Origin: Pagrus major
Taxonomy: Eukaryota > Chordata > Actinopteri > Spariformes > Sparidae
DNA: 64,000 nucleotides
NCBI RefSeq assembly: GCF_040436345.1
Contig: NC_133234.1
Span: 14,405,446-14,469,445, forward strand
Reading direction: 5' to 3'
The first letter of the stretch is position 1. Each line of letters begins with the position of its first letter. Below are positions 1 to 12,560 of this stretch, piece by piece. Below the pieces are notes generated by a model. The model was not told the DNA's origin. It saw only the letters and a list, made by a program, of their open reading frames with translations, and searched no databases. Position numbers and translations under genes: made by a program.

Positions 1-179
1 TACACATCCTCGTTTGGGCTTGGACTTAAAGTTGGTTGATTATGTTAAACAAACAAATCTCACACTATAAAAAGTCTATAAGTAGCCCACACACCTGACA
101 CAAGAGGTGACAAGTTGCTTCAGTTCGTCAGTGACTTTATTTCCAGTTTTGAGTTCATTCTGAGCTGTCTCGTCTTTAG
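1..179 (+). other. Left edge: intron upstream of the first visible CENPT exon
   Basis: No exon is supported here. The stretch ends in a pyrimidine-rich run and AG at 178-179, which acts as the splice acceptor for the first visible CENPT exon. The start codon and first coding exon of CENPT must lie to the left of the window. A second AG at about 144-145 is an alternative acceptor, but the reading after it does not resemble CENP-T. Confidence 0.5.
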
Positions 180-3100
180 TGCCTCTACAGCACCGAGTAC
201 CAGCGCGACCAGGCGCAGCAGCAGAGGAGGTAACAAAGATGCTGTTCCCCAAACTCCACAGGACATGCTGAGGCGCAGCATGAGACATAAAATACGTGAG
301 GTGAGGAAGATAAACAGAGTCAATGCTGGTGATGGACATGTTGTTGTGTCTCTTAAAACTCACCCATCCACCTTCTTTCCAGAGTATAACGAGGAAATCT
401 CTGCCTGCTACAAAAAGGAGGACCACCTCAGTCGTGCTCAAAAAGATAAACACACCTGGCCCAGCCTCGATGCTGTTTGATGATGGGGACACACCGAGGC
501 ACATACTCAAGAACATCCTGCTCACAGGTGAGTGTATGGGCCTGCCTGTATTCACACACCATGCTGCAGCTGTTTGTTGTCCTTCTAACCATGTCATGTT
601 TCATGTGATTCAGAGCCTGTGAGGTCCCCTGTGGTTCATGAGAGAGCTGAAACAGAAGAGCCACAGCCGTCTTCAGCCAACTCCGGCAATACCAGCAAAC
701 GTCCAAGGTTAGCACCGTGTGTAACTGAATTGATGTAGACTTGCAGTCTCTCCTGCTAGATTGACTGTTGAGTATCTGGCTAGATGTTGCTGTGTATTTA
801 TTACAGGTTTGTATTTGCTTCACTTTCAGCATTGAGCTGTCAGGGTTAGACTTGCCTGATATAACTATTGGCAACGCTACAAGTATCGTGAAGGGACTGA
901 GCAGAAAGAGACCCCGCCGGAGCCTTAATGTAACAGCTTTTGAGAAGCGTCTTAAAGGTGGAGAAGGTAAGGTTAAAGCCACCACTGATGGGCTTCACTG
1001 CTTTAACTGGATTTTGTAGGATCTTAAGGATGGTTAGTATTGTGAATTCATATATTTACATTGCTGCTTGTGCTTACAGATGTTGAAGAGGAGATCGAAG
1101 AGGCAATAGACGAGCAGTCATCGCTTTCTTTAAGGTAATCTGCATAAAAAAAAGAAAAAATGGTTGACTCATCCGGAATTGTCTGATCTTTGTGTTTTTT
1201 TCAAAGCAATTTGATAACTTTTTACAATGTTACTAAGTGATTAGATAGCTATGTGGCTTGTCCAATCTGTTTCTTTTCTTTTTTTGGCAGTTCCACTTCC
1301 CTGAGTTTAAAAACTCCCTTTGTGGATGTTCGGACGGAGCGAAAGCGCCTGCAGAGAAGAGTTTCTAACCGACGAAAAATCACGGAGGAAGAATTTGGTG
1401 CTGCTGTGAATAAAAGGCAGATGGGAGGTGATTATGAAGATTGTAACTAAAGTTTTCCTTTTCATTCCATGTGTGATCAAATATGTAACAAGTATTTTTT
1501 TTTAACTATTTAAACTGTAAAATGTCATTAACCGGAAGATGGTTTGTTTGTTTTTTGCAGAAAACCATAAATTAATCATTTAAATTATATTTCTTCCAGG
1601 GATTGATTCATTGACTTAAAGTTTCAAGGCTAGACCAGACTATTTTAAACTTAAAATTGTCCCTCTCCCGTTTATTCTGACCTGTTGTGGAGTATATTTG
1701 AATGTAAATGTTATATTTCAGAAGGTTGAAGGAAGCTCTTGTTTTAAGAGAGGAGAAGAACACTGTAGTATGTATGTGAGTCATTTGCAGCTGCTGTCCT
1801 CAGTTATTGTCGCTAAGTCTCTTTTTTTTGTCCTTTGTGGTTTTTTCTCTCCCTTCTTGTCTCTCAGAGGTGAGCACCTTCGTCGAGCGGGGTCACAGTG
1901 AGACCGCCTTCTCTGAGGGCTTCACTATGGGTTTCAGCAAACTCAGCGAACCCGACATCACCACTGATATCGTCCACTGTAACACGGCTCTCTACGCCCA
2001 GCCTGATGCCATGACCTCCAACTTTTCCATTGTTGCAACTCAGGACAAACCCACGGTGATGGCGTCTCAGCTTCAGAGACAGATGATAGAGGAGGAGGAG
2101 CTGATGGAAGCGGAGCAGAACATGCCGGGGGAAGTGGGTTCATTGTATTTGTTTCCAACTGAAGAGGTAGTGGAAGAACTTCAGATTGAAGAAAGTTCTT
2201 CTCGATCTCTGTCCAAGGATGATTCAGGCATGGCAGAATCTCCAAAGGAGGAATGGAAGAGTGCAGCTCATGGTCAACATGAAGATGCTGCAGCCATGTT
2301 GCAACCTGAGAGAGAGGAGGAGGGCACTAGTGAAAGGGATGATAGAGCCGAGTCTGAGGAAGACGAGAACAGAGTGGAATCTCAAACCGAAGAGGAGAAT
2401 GAAGAGGATGGTTTAGCCGACTCTCAAACTGAGGAAGATGACGAAGAAGGTGGAGTTGATTCCCAGCCTGAAGAAGATGTTGCAGCCGGGTCTCAGTCTG
2501 AGGAAGAGGAAGTTGCACCAGAATCTCAAACAGAAGATGAAGAAGAAGAAGGTGGAGCAACCAGGTCTCAGTCTGAGGAAGAGGAGGTTGTACCGGACTC
2601 TCAAACCGAAGAAGAGAGTGCAGTCGACTCTCAAACTCAAGAATTAGGTGCTGTTGAGGAAGAGGGAGATGTTGTAGAATATCAGAGTGGTCAAGAGGAT
2701 CCTGCAGAGGGGGGTTCGGCTGACTCTCAAGCCGAAGATGAGCATGATGGGAAGCCGGAGGAGGAAGATGGTGAGCAGGCATCAGAACAGCTGGAACCTG
2801 ACTTTGAACACATCAGTCGCAGAGCTCATTACTCTGCGGGCGGAGTCCTGCTGGTTAGAGAAGCAGAGGGGGATTTGTCAGACGCCACAGAGGCAGGTGA
2901 GGATGTCAGAAAAAACATTTCCCTGTGGACATAAGGGCTGTAACCAACAATCGTATTTATTATCGATAAATCTGTAAACTATTGTTTAGATGAATGGTTT
3001 TTTTAGTTGATAAGAAAATAGGCCTGTAGTTTATGAATAGTTGTCTGGCTGATATTAAATCTGTTCGACTGACTCATGTCAAAGTGTTTTAAAGTGAAAG

Positions 3101-5318
3101 TACTTGTTAACAACCACGTGTTGATATTTGCGTGTAGGATGGTCCGATGGCAAGTCCAAAGCACACAGTGCTGGTGATGTACGCAGCAGCCTGGAAATGG
3201 GAAGCCACGAGAGCGGTCCGCATCATACTGAGATCCCTGACGTGGCTGAGTCCTCTTCTCAAGGACAGACGGATGCTTCTGGTGCAGAGGCCGAGCACGA
3301 CGCTGATAAAGAGAACTCCTTGCGTCTGTCTGTTGAACACAGCGGACACTTATATGATGATTCACCTGAAGAAGAAGCTGCTCAGGACTCCGCTGAACAG
3401 GAGGAAGAATGGGAGGATGGAGATGATGGTGAGGAGAATGAAGGTCAGCCTCTCTTTGTGTCTGTTTTTATGTAAAAAAAAAGTTTGGTAAAAATAAAAC
3501 ACACTGTTTTCTTTTATAAAACCTTCAGAGGTCCCCAGCAAGACTCCAGCATTTGTCAGAGAGAAAAGGAAGTTTTTTCACCCTGATCCTCTGGCCTCAC
3601 CTTCTGTTCTGAAGAATGTTCAAGCAAGGCAAGTTGCATCTCAAACATCCCTTAAATTTTTAATCAATACTTTACTAAAATGTTGTCCAATTGGTGCAGA
3701 ATGTCCAACGTCAAATACAGTTTTAAAAGTATATTTATAACTTTTAACTGTCTGGAAGGCAACAGAAAGTTTGATTGACTATGCAGATTTGATTGATATC
3801 TTCAATGTTACTGACAAGTTCTTCTTGTGTGTTTTGCCAGCAGTAGCACAGGTGAAGGTTTGCCTGCACCTAAACCAAAAAAGCAGGTGAGAAAGAGGAC
3901 AGCGGCCGCTAAAAAGAAAGGAGGCCTCCCTAAGAGCTACCTTATGAATGTGTTCAAGCACTTTGCCAAAACGAAGGTCTCTGCAGACGTGTACCCTGTT
4001 CTACAGGAAACGTGAGTTACTAAACTGACCGCTAATTTTGTTTTGCACTGTAAAAGCTTTCTCTCTCTGTACTGTACACACTGACCTCATTGTTGTTCAC
4101 TGACAGGATGGATAAATTCTTCGAGCGGATGGCAGAGGACTTGGAGACGTACGCTCTTCATGCAAAGAGAAAAACCATTGAGGTTGAAGATGCTGAACTT
4201 CTGTTGAAAAGGTAGGAGGGTTGTGTGCTCGAGTGAGTTCGCATGCTGTTCTAAGACGGCAATAATGACTTTCTGTGATCAAAAGTTTTTAACGTGACAA
4301 GAAACACATCTCATAAAAAAGTTCTTTTAAACTTTATTTAAAAAGACAGTTGGAGAAAGATTTGTTTTGTGGCCACACTGATTGGTTGCCATGCCTTGGA
4401 TCAATGAATAGCATGAATATTAGTAAACTGTATGACATCTGCATTCAGCACAAAATAAAATGCTATAACATGTTTATTTCAGTGTAAAACACATTTTTGA
4501 CATTGACATATTAATTGTTACAGCCAACGTGCACACACCCAGCAGACATGGAGCAACATAAGCATTAATATGTGGTTGTGTGTCTGGCAAATTCTGGTTC
4601 TTTAGCTTTTAAATTCTCCACTATGCTAACCAGCTAGTTGCTAACTGTGTCTGTCTGCTGCTTGGTGGTTGGCAAGTACTGCACAGTGAGTTTTAGAGCT
4701 ATTTGAAAAGTTGTGGAGCCCTAAAACCTAAACACTGAGCTAAAAGACACTATAAAGCTCCGTAAAGCTGAAGGAAACTACAGATACAGTGATAGCTCCA
4801 TGTTGTCTCAAGCAAAACAAACCCTTTAATATTTCACAGATTCATGTGACCAATTGTTAATATAAAATATTTATTAGAGCAGCTTTAACAAAACAAAATA
4901 AAAAGCCTTTTAAAAAACTCAAATACAGAAAATACATTTAGTTCCACTCACATCAATTCACAATGAAAAAGAGCACGAATTACAGACAACAAGCAAACTT
5001 CACATTATCGACCTCTAGATGGCAGCCTTGAGCTCCATGTTCAGTCTGAAGAAAAGCTCAGGAGAGAGTAATTGAAATATGCAACGTTGATCAATGAGAG
5101 CATAGATCTTGCCTGCATTATAAATAAAAATGCCTGACACTTAATTACTTACATTAAACTTACCCGGTGTGTTTTTTGCACTCTGCAGGCAGGGTTACAT
5201 CAATGACAAGGTGCCGGTGGAAGTGCTTATCGAAAAATATCTTCGTATGGACCAGCGCAAGCTTCTGATCCCCATTGCAACCAGTGGAAATGTTGTTATT
5301 CCTAAAAAGCGGAGATGA
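180..5318 (+). CDS. cenpt: Centromere protein T (CENP-T), 5' partial
   Basis: CENP-T is a DNA-binding subunit of the constitutive centromere-associated network. Its C-terminal histone fold pairs with CENP-W, and its N-terminus recruits the NDC80 complex when phosphorylated by CDK1. Exons read: 180-300, 383-527, 614-707, 830-966, 1080-1134, 1291-1427, 1868-2896, 3138-3443, 3529-3628, 3841-4011, 4107-4211, 5189-5318; all phases join, giving about 843 visible codons. The second exon carries TPRHILKNILLT, matching the human CDK1/NDC80-binding motif around Thr85, and an earlier TPQDMLRR resembles the Thr11 motif. The long exon is acidic and repetitive. The last three exons form the histone fold plus the two-helix extension (MDKFFERMAEDLE, then YINDKVPVEVLIEKYL and LLIPIATSGN), ending in a basic PKKRR tail before TGA. 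The first exon is missing at the window edge. Identification is firm; the exact 5' exon borders are less so. Confidence 0.93.
2326..2645 (+). repeat. Coding acidic S-Q-T-E-E repeats in the CENPT large exon
   Basis: Inside the large CENPT exon, roughly ten imperfect copies of a 10-18 residue unit occur. Each is built on S-Q-T/S/P-E followed by a run of Glu/Asp and short Ala/Gly/Val linkers. The frame stays open throughout. The repeat lies in the linker between the NDC80-binding N-terminus and the histone fold, where disorder is expected. Such a tract can change length by slippage or unequal exchange. The human protein is also Glu-rich here, but I do not recall this SQ periodicity in it. Confidence 0.8.
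3629..3840 (+). other. CENPT intron with a GC donor (GC-AG intron)
   Basis: The exon ends AAG and the intron begins GCAAGT, the usual context of a GC-AG intron; it ends TTTTGCCAG. Joining 3628 to 3841 makes the codon AG|C (Ser) and keeps the frame open into the basic linker before the histone fold. No GT donor in the immediate vicinity gives the right phase. Confidence 0.75.
4212..5188 (+). other. Last CENPT intron, 977 bp
   Basis: This intron separates the two halves of the histone-fold region. It is AT-rich with no long open frame. The part at about 4580-4810 (gctaaccagctagttgctaac and following) has the look of the non-autonomous repeat fragments seen elsewhere in the window, but I could not define its ends. 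Confidence 0.45.
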
Positions 5319-5676
5319 TTTATTTATTTATTTTTAATCTGTTTAATCTGGTTTCTTGTCTTGAACAACTGATGTCTCAATGTAATGTTGTTTACCAGAA
5401 TATAAAGATTTCTGTAAATGTGTAAATATTTGTGTATTTTTAACCAAGACTTCAGTTTTGTTTGTGACGTCTGTATAGCCCTTGTCTTTGTATTTCTCAT
5501 CTGTATTAATATACTGTGTGGGGTCGAGTGTGAGTATAGATATGTAACTGGCTGTTTGACAACAGTACTTTGTCTTTATCACGTAAGATGACATCAGTAT
5601 GTCTCAACTTTCCCTGTCTTTTTATGCATACACTTTCTTTTCTGAAACAGAAAATGATGTACTGACTTGTCAAACT

Positions 5677-5694
5677 AATAAACCTTGAAATAAA
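5677..5694 (+). terminator. CENPT polyadenylation signals
   Basis: Two AATAAA hexamers (5677-5682 and 5689-5694) lie about 360 bases after the CENPT stop codon, giving a 3' UTR of roughly 0.4 kb. A TTT/TGT-rich stretch follows. Confidence 0.75.
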
Positions 5695-5709
5695 TTTCTC
5701 TTTCATATT

Positions 5710-6550
5710 TCTGTGCTGGATTAGCGTCCTTTAACTGTAGTCCTATCCCTGCTGAGTGGCCCGTTCTCACCTGTATGAACACTGATGAGAATGCAGGTTT
5801 CCTTTGACAGATTAGACTTGCAGTCCGTCCGGCTTTACTTGACAGTTGTATGAAAGAAATGTTATGGAAGCATTTAAATTGTGCATTTAAAGACTGGTCA
5901 GAGTTTGGGTGAAAGATGACCTAATCATGTATTTTATGACTTTATTAGAAAAGAAAAAGAAAGTAACACTTTGCAGGACTTTCCTCGTAAATCCATCTAT
6001 AAAGGTCATACTGTTCATTGCTTCGAATTCATTATAACTAACCCTTATCATAGTCAGTGGAACGAGTGAAAACAACTTATTTTGCTGACAAAAGCAGAGT
6101 ACTGTAGTTGTATTCATGAAAAATCTCCATTCAGTTTGTTTTTCACACTTTATTGCAAGAAAACTTTGGGGAATTAGAGGTTAAATATGTATTACAGACG
6201 CCTTCAGTGTGAGCAGATGAATCCAGAGATTTATTCCATCTACAGTTTAATTAAACTCAACCTTTAACAGTTGATATCCGTTAATCTTGGCCGGCTGTGT
6301 TAATAACCTTGGCGTGAGGCAATAGCTCAAACAGTCAGCTGATTAAATTAAGATAAAACAGATTTCTGTGGTGGTTAAATTAAACACTGGCCCTAGCATC
6401 CATGTGAATGAACTATATACATAACAAAGCTATAACTAGGTGATTTATTCCACCTCTTACAAGCTGAAAAGAAAGATAAATCAGATAGAAAGAAAATGAA
6501 GTCTCCTAATAGGATATTTTTCATTTAATTCATGGAGTGTGGGATTACTC
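5710..6550. other. Intergenic spacer CENPT-SPOP
   Basis: AT-rich spacer between the CENPT poly(A) site and the SPOP promoter. Only short open frames occur, and no RNA gene or repeat boundary was recognised. Confidence 0.5.
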
Positions 6551-6676
6551 CCAGACAGCAGGGGGCGCTCTTTGTGAGCCTGCTCGGGTCTGCCAGTTGT
6601 ACAGACAGCTAGCCTGCTAGCAAACAACAACAGAAGATCCCGGACAACTAGCTTTATAATTCAACCTAACACAAAG
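6551..6676 (+). promoter_or_regulatory. SPOP promoter region and untranslated first exon
   Basis: A CTCF-like core, ACAGCAGGGGGCG (6555-6567), matches 12 of 13 positions of the CCASYAGRKGGCR consensus. After it comes a TATA-less stretch that ends in a clear donor, CACAAAG|GTAAGT at 6676/6677. Because SPOP translation begins on a later exon, this is best read as the non-coding exon 1. The transcription start is not defined by sequence; it is probably near 6570-6610. Confidence 0.6.
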
Positions 6677-9394
6677 GTAAGTCCGGCGATAAATACACCA
6701 GAGAGCTGTGAAATAAGGACGAAAGACTTTAATTCACTCGATTGAGGCCGTTGTGTCGTATTAGCAGTCGCAGTTTTTGCGGTAATATCCCCGACCTTTT
6801 TGTTTGGCTTAGGTTAGCTGCTACATTATCCGGGCTAACTAGCCCACTAGCTTGATCGAGTTAGCTCGCGTGCTAACGTCAGATCTTCTGGATCATTGAC
6901 AGTGTTATGTACTTTTAACGGTAGAGGACCTTGTCGTAGCTGTATGGGACTTTAGTTTATTCACAAGCACACTGGTCTTTACGTGTAGCTAAAATAAAGA
7001 GTCAGTTTAAGGTAACATAGCATTGTCGATAATCTGTATTGTTAGCAGGTTATCTACCTGCTACTGTCACCGCCTACATAGTCTGCTTCAGTGTGAGCTC
7101 AGTAGGTTGACTTAGTATAAACATGTTGATTACAGCTACGTTTAAACCTAGGGTTAAAATGTAATATATGTTTGTGGGGTATACATGTCAGGACCAAGAT
7201 ATACAGTCTGTCTCAGGCCTTCATACATCTTCATTAAAACCATTAAATGTACTGAAGAGGATAATTTATTGTGGTCGGTTTGTCCTCAGAGGTGCTCATG
7301 TTGTTATGGTCTGTTCTCTCCAGTAAAGGTTCACTCAGCTGCTCAGGAACTGGTTTGTTGACCAGCTGTCATTTATAATTGTTTGAGTAGAAATGGATGA
7401 GGTGAAGTTGTGTGACCCTGAGGCAGTGTTATCTTCTCAATATTTGTGCATCAGGTTCACTGGGAACAGACCAACACCACAGCAGTGACTTCACCTGTAA
7501 TGTCATTTCTTCATACTGATAGGAGGTTTTGTCCATCTCGAACACAGTAACATGAGCGTTGGTATCTTTATGAAGATTAAGATGTTTTGTTTTGTCAAGA
7601 CTGTTTTTGGAGAAGGGTCGGCGCAGCTGTATACAAAATGTTTCGACCATAGTTTGTAGTGTGATGATAACATTGGATTGTAAGTATTAGTCCTGCCTGT
7701 GCATCAAGACAATCAAGATCAGATATGACTGGGAAACAAGTATTCTTCAGGTCAAGACCCCTTTACCTACATTTCAAATGCAGCAACTGTCTTAAATGTA
7801 GCTCAAATGCATCATTTAAGGATATACTGGCAGCTGTGTGTCTTCATTATGATGAACACAAGTGTAATCTGTGAGGCTTTCTCGCAGTTCTCTCCATCTT
7901 TAGTAGTATTTTATACATTTCTGCCTACTATTAAAGGTCAAAGTGCTGCCTTTAAGTTTTTCCTGAGTCTGAATCTCTTTGCCTTGCAGATATACTGAGT
8001 GAACATAACTGAGTTTAGCTGAGCGCACCTTTAGTGTGATGACCTAAAGTCAAATCCGCTGCGGTTGCACTCTCCATCTTTCAAACGGTGTAAAAAAGAA
8101 ATGCAATTTGTAAAATGATGAACCACCACTGAAGTCTCAAATCAGTTTTCGACTCAGGAATGCATGTGGTGAAATTTTGTATCATGAAACCGAGTCACAA
8201 ATGTCAGTTTCACTCCTAGTTGGCAAAGTATTTTAATACTTGTTCTCCTACTGAATGTGAAGTTACATTTCTTTATCTTACGTAGTTCAATTGTGCAGCT
8301 TAGAAAAATATAAATCAAATGTCTAGTATATGTTTTTCAGTAATCATAAGACGTTTATTTTATAAGCTCTCACAACAGCATTATTTGCATAATGCAGTGG
8401 CTGATGTGTCCTTTGCTGTAGGGCTGACTCATGTCAACATATTCAAATTTTAATACTGAGGCAGAATTTGATTTTAACTATACAAGTGGCCAGAAGAAGT
8501 CTGTCATAAATAGACCACCTGATAAAAAATCAGACAACTTTTAGGATTAGGATGTTACACACAGTTCACAATAGCAGTTTGTTGATTTCTGGTGGCTTCT
8601 TCTGATATTTGGAGCGTTTTGTGGTGTGGACATAAATCAAATCCAGTTGCACTCTTTTTAAATAACCAAAGACTTTCTTCCGTCATGATGTCTCACACAA
8701 CAACAGTGTCTGTCACGCAGAGTGGATCAGTGATTTTAATTGAAGAATCATACAACCGTAGTCTGCAGTGAACCCGTCTGTGACTTGAAGCCATTAAATT
8801 GTTGTTTACCTTTGTAACTGCTGGCTATTTACAAAACAATGAATAGGCATGGCTTCATCAAGGTTCCCACAGGTTCCTGGGTTCCTTGCCAGTTTATGAA
8901 TTTAAGGGAAACAATCAACTTGTAAATAGACATAATGTATTTTTGGAAAGAATAGGACTTGAAGTGTGTGTCTCCTGCAGTTGCATCATTGTTGGACGTT
9001 TTTGTCAGGTGTGTGCATGAGTGGTTAAAGTCGAATGATGCGGGTTAAGGCAAGTAAGCAAGAAAGCCAACATCAAGTGAACCTTACAGGAGACCTATTA
9101 CACTTGTTTTCTTTTCCTTCAGTGTGTTATGTAGGTATTTGTGCATGTAAAAGTTCTTGAAAGTTAAAAAGCCCAAAGTCAGCTCCTCTCTCCCACAGCT
9201 CGTCAGTAGTTCCACCTTTAATTCTGTGACTTTGTGACATCACACTACCTCACCATGTCACACATTTGCAAAATGTATGCCTATATTCATAATTATGCCT
9301 ATATTTACAAGTGAAGCTAACTGGAAGCTGAAAACACGGCATGTACAGCATTACTCCACTGCTCCTCAGATACACCTAAACCCTTTTTTAGCTT

Positions 9395-9850
9395 TAATGA
9401 CTGGACTACTTGCAGAGCTCTGCAGCCCGCAGGAACGTCTGCCCTTAGAGGTCAACACGTCAAGTGTAGCTGCTCGTCGGGGTATGAAACAGGTGACTGG
9501 AGACATTAGATATGCATTGAGGTCTCTCCTCCTTTTAACCTCCCGTGCCCGGCGAAGTGAGTAGGGTTTTAGCGAGGAAGTACCGGCAGGAGGTGAAGCC
9601 TGGGTGCTAATGCTTTTTTGCCCCGTCAAATCCCCTTCACTGTAATTGTGGGTCTGCACAAAGTCAGGGATGAGAGCGAGGCAAGCTGATCGCTGTAGCA
9701 AAATCAATAGTTCATACCTCTCTGAGATTGAGTTTTTAGGAAAGGAGGAGCACCGTGACCAAGGGCAGAATATGAAATCACTCCCAGAGAGGCCCAACGC
9801 GCGCTGTGCAATCGATCCCCGGTCCCTGTACCAATTATACTTTTAAGGTT
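9395..9850. promoter_or_regulatory. Candidate conserved non-coding element 1 (SPOP intron 1)
   Basis: Compared with the AT-rich intron around it, this block is GC-balanced and free of simple repeats. It carries several TAAT and TTAA homeobox-type cores and an ATCGAT. Open frames cross it on both strands (for example 9366-9797 minus), but none resembles a known protein or is framed by splice sites. The call rests on texture only; conservation was not tested. Confidence 0.3.
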
Positions 9851-11386
9851 TGTCTGTGGCTTACTGCGGTCCTCAAAGACCAAAGCTTTGGAAAAAGACA
9901 TTGTGTTCACTGACGCTATGACAAGGGTTGCAATTTTTTTCACCCCCCCATGGATATTGCTGTCTGAAATGCCTCCGTACCTCCAGTCTTTAATTTAGAG
10001 CAGAGATTGATTTCTCCTGTTTCTCAGTCGGGGGAGTGAAATGTGAGGAAAAACAAGCATTGTGGTAATAACTGCCACCTTATGTATCATATTTCCACAA
10101 ATATACATTCACACATTGTAATTTTGGTCTTTGGACTCTAATTCTATGTTATGGCCACAAATCCACCATTGTTGAAATGACAGTGCTGTGAAATTCAGTC
10201 AGCTTAGTCTTCACAGGATTCATGTGGAATAGTCAGAACCTTACCCTAACTTCTTGATTTTTGTTTAGTGTTTTTGCAGCCTTTACCATGTCAGGTAATT
10301 ATATTTGCTTAGATTATTGGATGCAGGTGAAAGTTCAACAGTTTGGTCTGTCTAAGTTTTTACTTACTGCAGGAGAAAAAAGTAAAAAGATGTAAGATTT
10401 CTCTCCTGGTTGATTCAGCAACATCTGTGGCTACCAAGTTAACAGAGAATACAGTGTAATACTACAGTAAACACTCATGGAGCAGCTACTTTGTCACAAA
10501 TAAAACAGAAGAGCAGCCTGTGTATCTGTTTACAGTCAGTGATAATTGTAACTGTGATCTGATCTGATCATCTGATGCTGCATGTGGTGTGAGTAGTTTT
10601 TCACACAACACTGGGACAGAGTACAGTTACCTTAGGAGTTGGAGGTGTGCAGCCTGCTGCTGTAACTCTTCATCTAACAGCTACCTGTAGCTGATCTGTC
10701 TTGCTCCAGTACACTGTTGAAAAAAATAAAACTGACCCGCTGACATAAAATGCAGAAAATGACGCATTTTTGATGTGTGTAAAATATACTGAGTTTCCTG
10801 TGGCTTCATCACAGTAATGTTTTTTTTCGTGTTGAACTCCTTTAATGTGAAGCAGCAGCAGCAGAAGGAAATACATTTACATTAGCTGTCACTTTATACA
10901 GCTCTGCCACCGTGTGACAGTAAACAGTGAGGCTGTCAGCAATGTAATAAATTAGCGCTGGATTACATGCATGCATAACTTTGCTGAGAATACACCATGC
11001 TCAGAAAACTCTTATTTTCATGATGTTCTTTGTGTATCTTACCAATCATATTCACCTAAAATGCATGTTTGATGCTTTCATATCTCATAATTAACTTTCA
11101 CTACATTTACATTGGAGACTTCATACACCTGTTGGGCCAAAGACTAAAGAAAATTGAGTTTTCCCAAAACTAGCAGTTAGTCAGACCACCGTGTTTAAAC
11201 ATTACAGGTACGACTGAAAATGACAACAGATATAAACAAGTTTGCTGATGTCAAATATCTTTACAATGTAAAACAAGCGCCGGTTGTTGACCCAGAATTG
11301 ACTGTTGTTGTTAGCGCAAAAGATGTAAATGTGAAAATGTAAATGCACTGAATGGCTAATACAGAAAAAATGCTGCCTATGAAAAG

Positions 11387-11640
11387 TACGGCTGAACGAT
11401 ATACAAAAAAAATCCTCATGCGATATGAGACAGATTTAGAAAGGAAGATATTTTTTGCATTTCATTATCAAAAATAGCATGTTCACTTACATCTGGAGAA
11501 TATGATTTGTAGCCGGGGCATGTCTGTAGCGCCACTATGCTTTATTTATAATGGTTTGTTGTGACACATTTGCCGATTTTGGATATTACACTTGGCCATA
11601 TTGTGATTTAAGATATTTTGATAAATTGTGCAGCTCTAAT
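11387..11640. repeat. Degenerate non-autonomous TIR element
   Basis: Begins ACGGCTGAACGATAT and ends AAATTGTGCAGCTCTAA, an imperfect inverted pair (GGCTGaACgAT against AGCTGCACAAT). Inside are GATAT-rich stretches. This matches the style of common fish elements with GGGCTGCACAAT-like ends. Confidence 0.5.
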
Positions 11641-12089
11641 GAATAAACATTGGTTTAGATTTTTTTGAAAATCTTAAGGATTATAACTTAAAGGTCTAAG
11701 GCTGATTTGTGTTCAGCTATTTCACCTATTAATGGATCACCTGTCCTTAAATCTGCTCACAACTCAGTCCATGCGTAATGAAACTGGAAAGCACAGACGG
11801 TTGAAAAAGGTGAATGCAGTGTGCGTCTCGATCAGAGTCCACCTGTCTGAGAATCTGAATTTGATTTCTCTCTCATACCTCTGTTTGATTTTCTTTTGTC
11901 TCCATCTAACCACTTTTTGGAGCAATTTATCTCTTTGAATGGTTCCACAGACGGTGGCCCATCTTTCATTCGCCACCTGTTTTTCCATTTGGCTTCTCTA
12001 TCACTTTACTTTTCATTTTCTTTCCTTGTCCCCTCCCTTTATCTTCGTCTCACTCCATCGTTGTTGCCACTGTTGAAGAATCAAGAAGA

Positions 12090-12560
12090 TTGGTTGGTTC
12101 TTCATTCATTGGATTTTTTAATAACTGGTCTGAACCAAGCCTCTGACAGTGAGTCCGTTGGGGGTCATATTAGCCTAGTATTCCTTATTATCCTTATTTT
12201 GTACTGTCACAATGGTTATTTTCACATCCGTAGATTTAGACACATTGCTATGTCGGACTGTTAGCAGAAAGTGGTCATGCCTCGGAAACTGACGATCTCA
12301 AGGATTTGTGGAGGCTTGAAGTTTGCTTTAGCATTAAAAATTATTCATCCAATTCAGAGGGGCCTAAAGGGTGTTAAGAAAACATTAGTTCTCATCATTA
12401 CGCTACTAAGATCTGTTGTAAAGTGTGCATCACGGGCTCTAAGCAGCATCATTGTCAATGTATCATCTTCATTAGGTTTAATCATCAGGAGCAGAGAGCT
12501 CAGCTTCCAGCCGCCACAATTTGTTCCACTGCATTTTGACCCAAATTGAATTTATGGATG
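12090..12560. promoter_or_regulatory. Candidate conserved non-coding element 2 (SPOP intron 1)
   Basis: About 470 bases of unique-looking sequence with many TAAT/ATTA cores and no tandem structure. A 92-codon frame (12271-12549 +) crosses it but has no splice context or recognisable motif. Candidate enhancer on composition alone. Confidence 0.25.

Noticed and set aside
9366-9797. 143-codon minus-strand frame in SPOP intron 1
   Set aside because: No family resemblance, no splice context; it overlaps an equally open plus-strand frame in a candidate regulatory block.
12271-12549. 92-codon frame in SPOP intron 1
   Set aside because: Hydrophobic but without signal, splice sites or homology that I recognise; read as non-coding.
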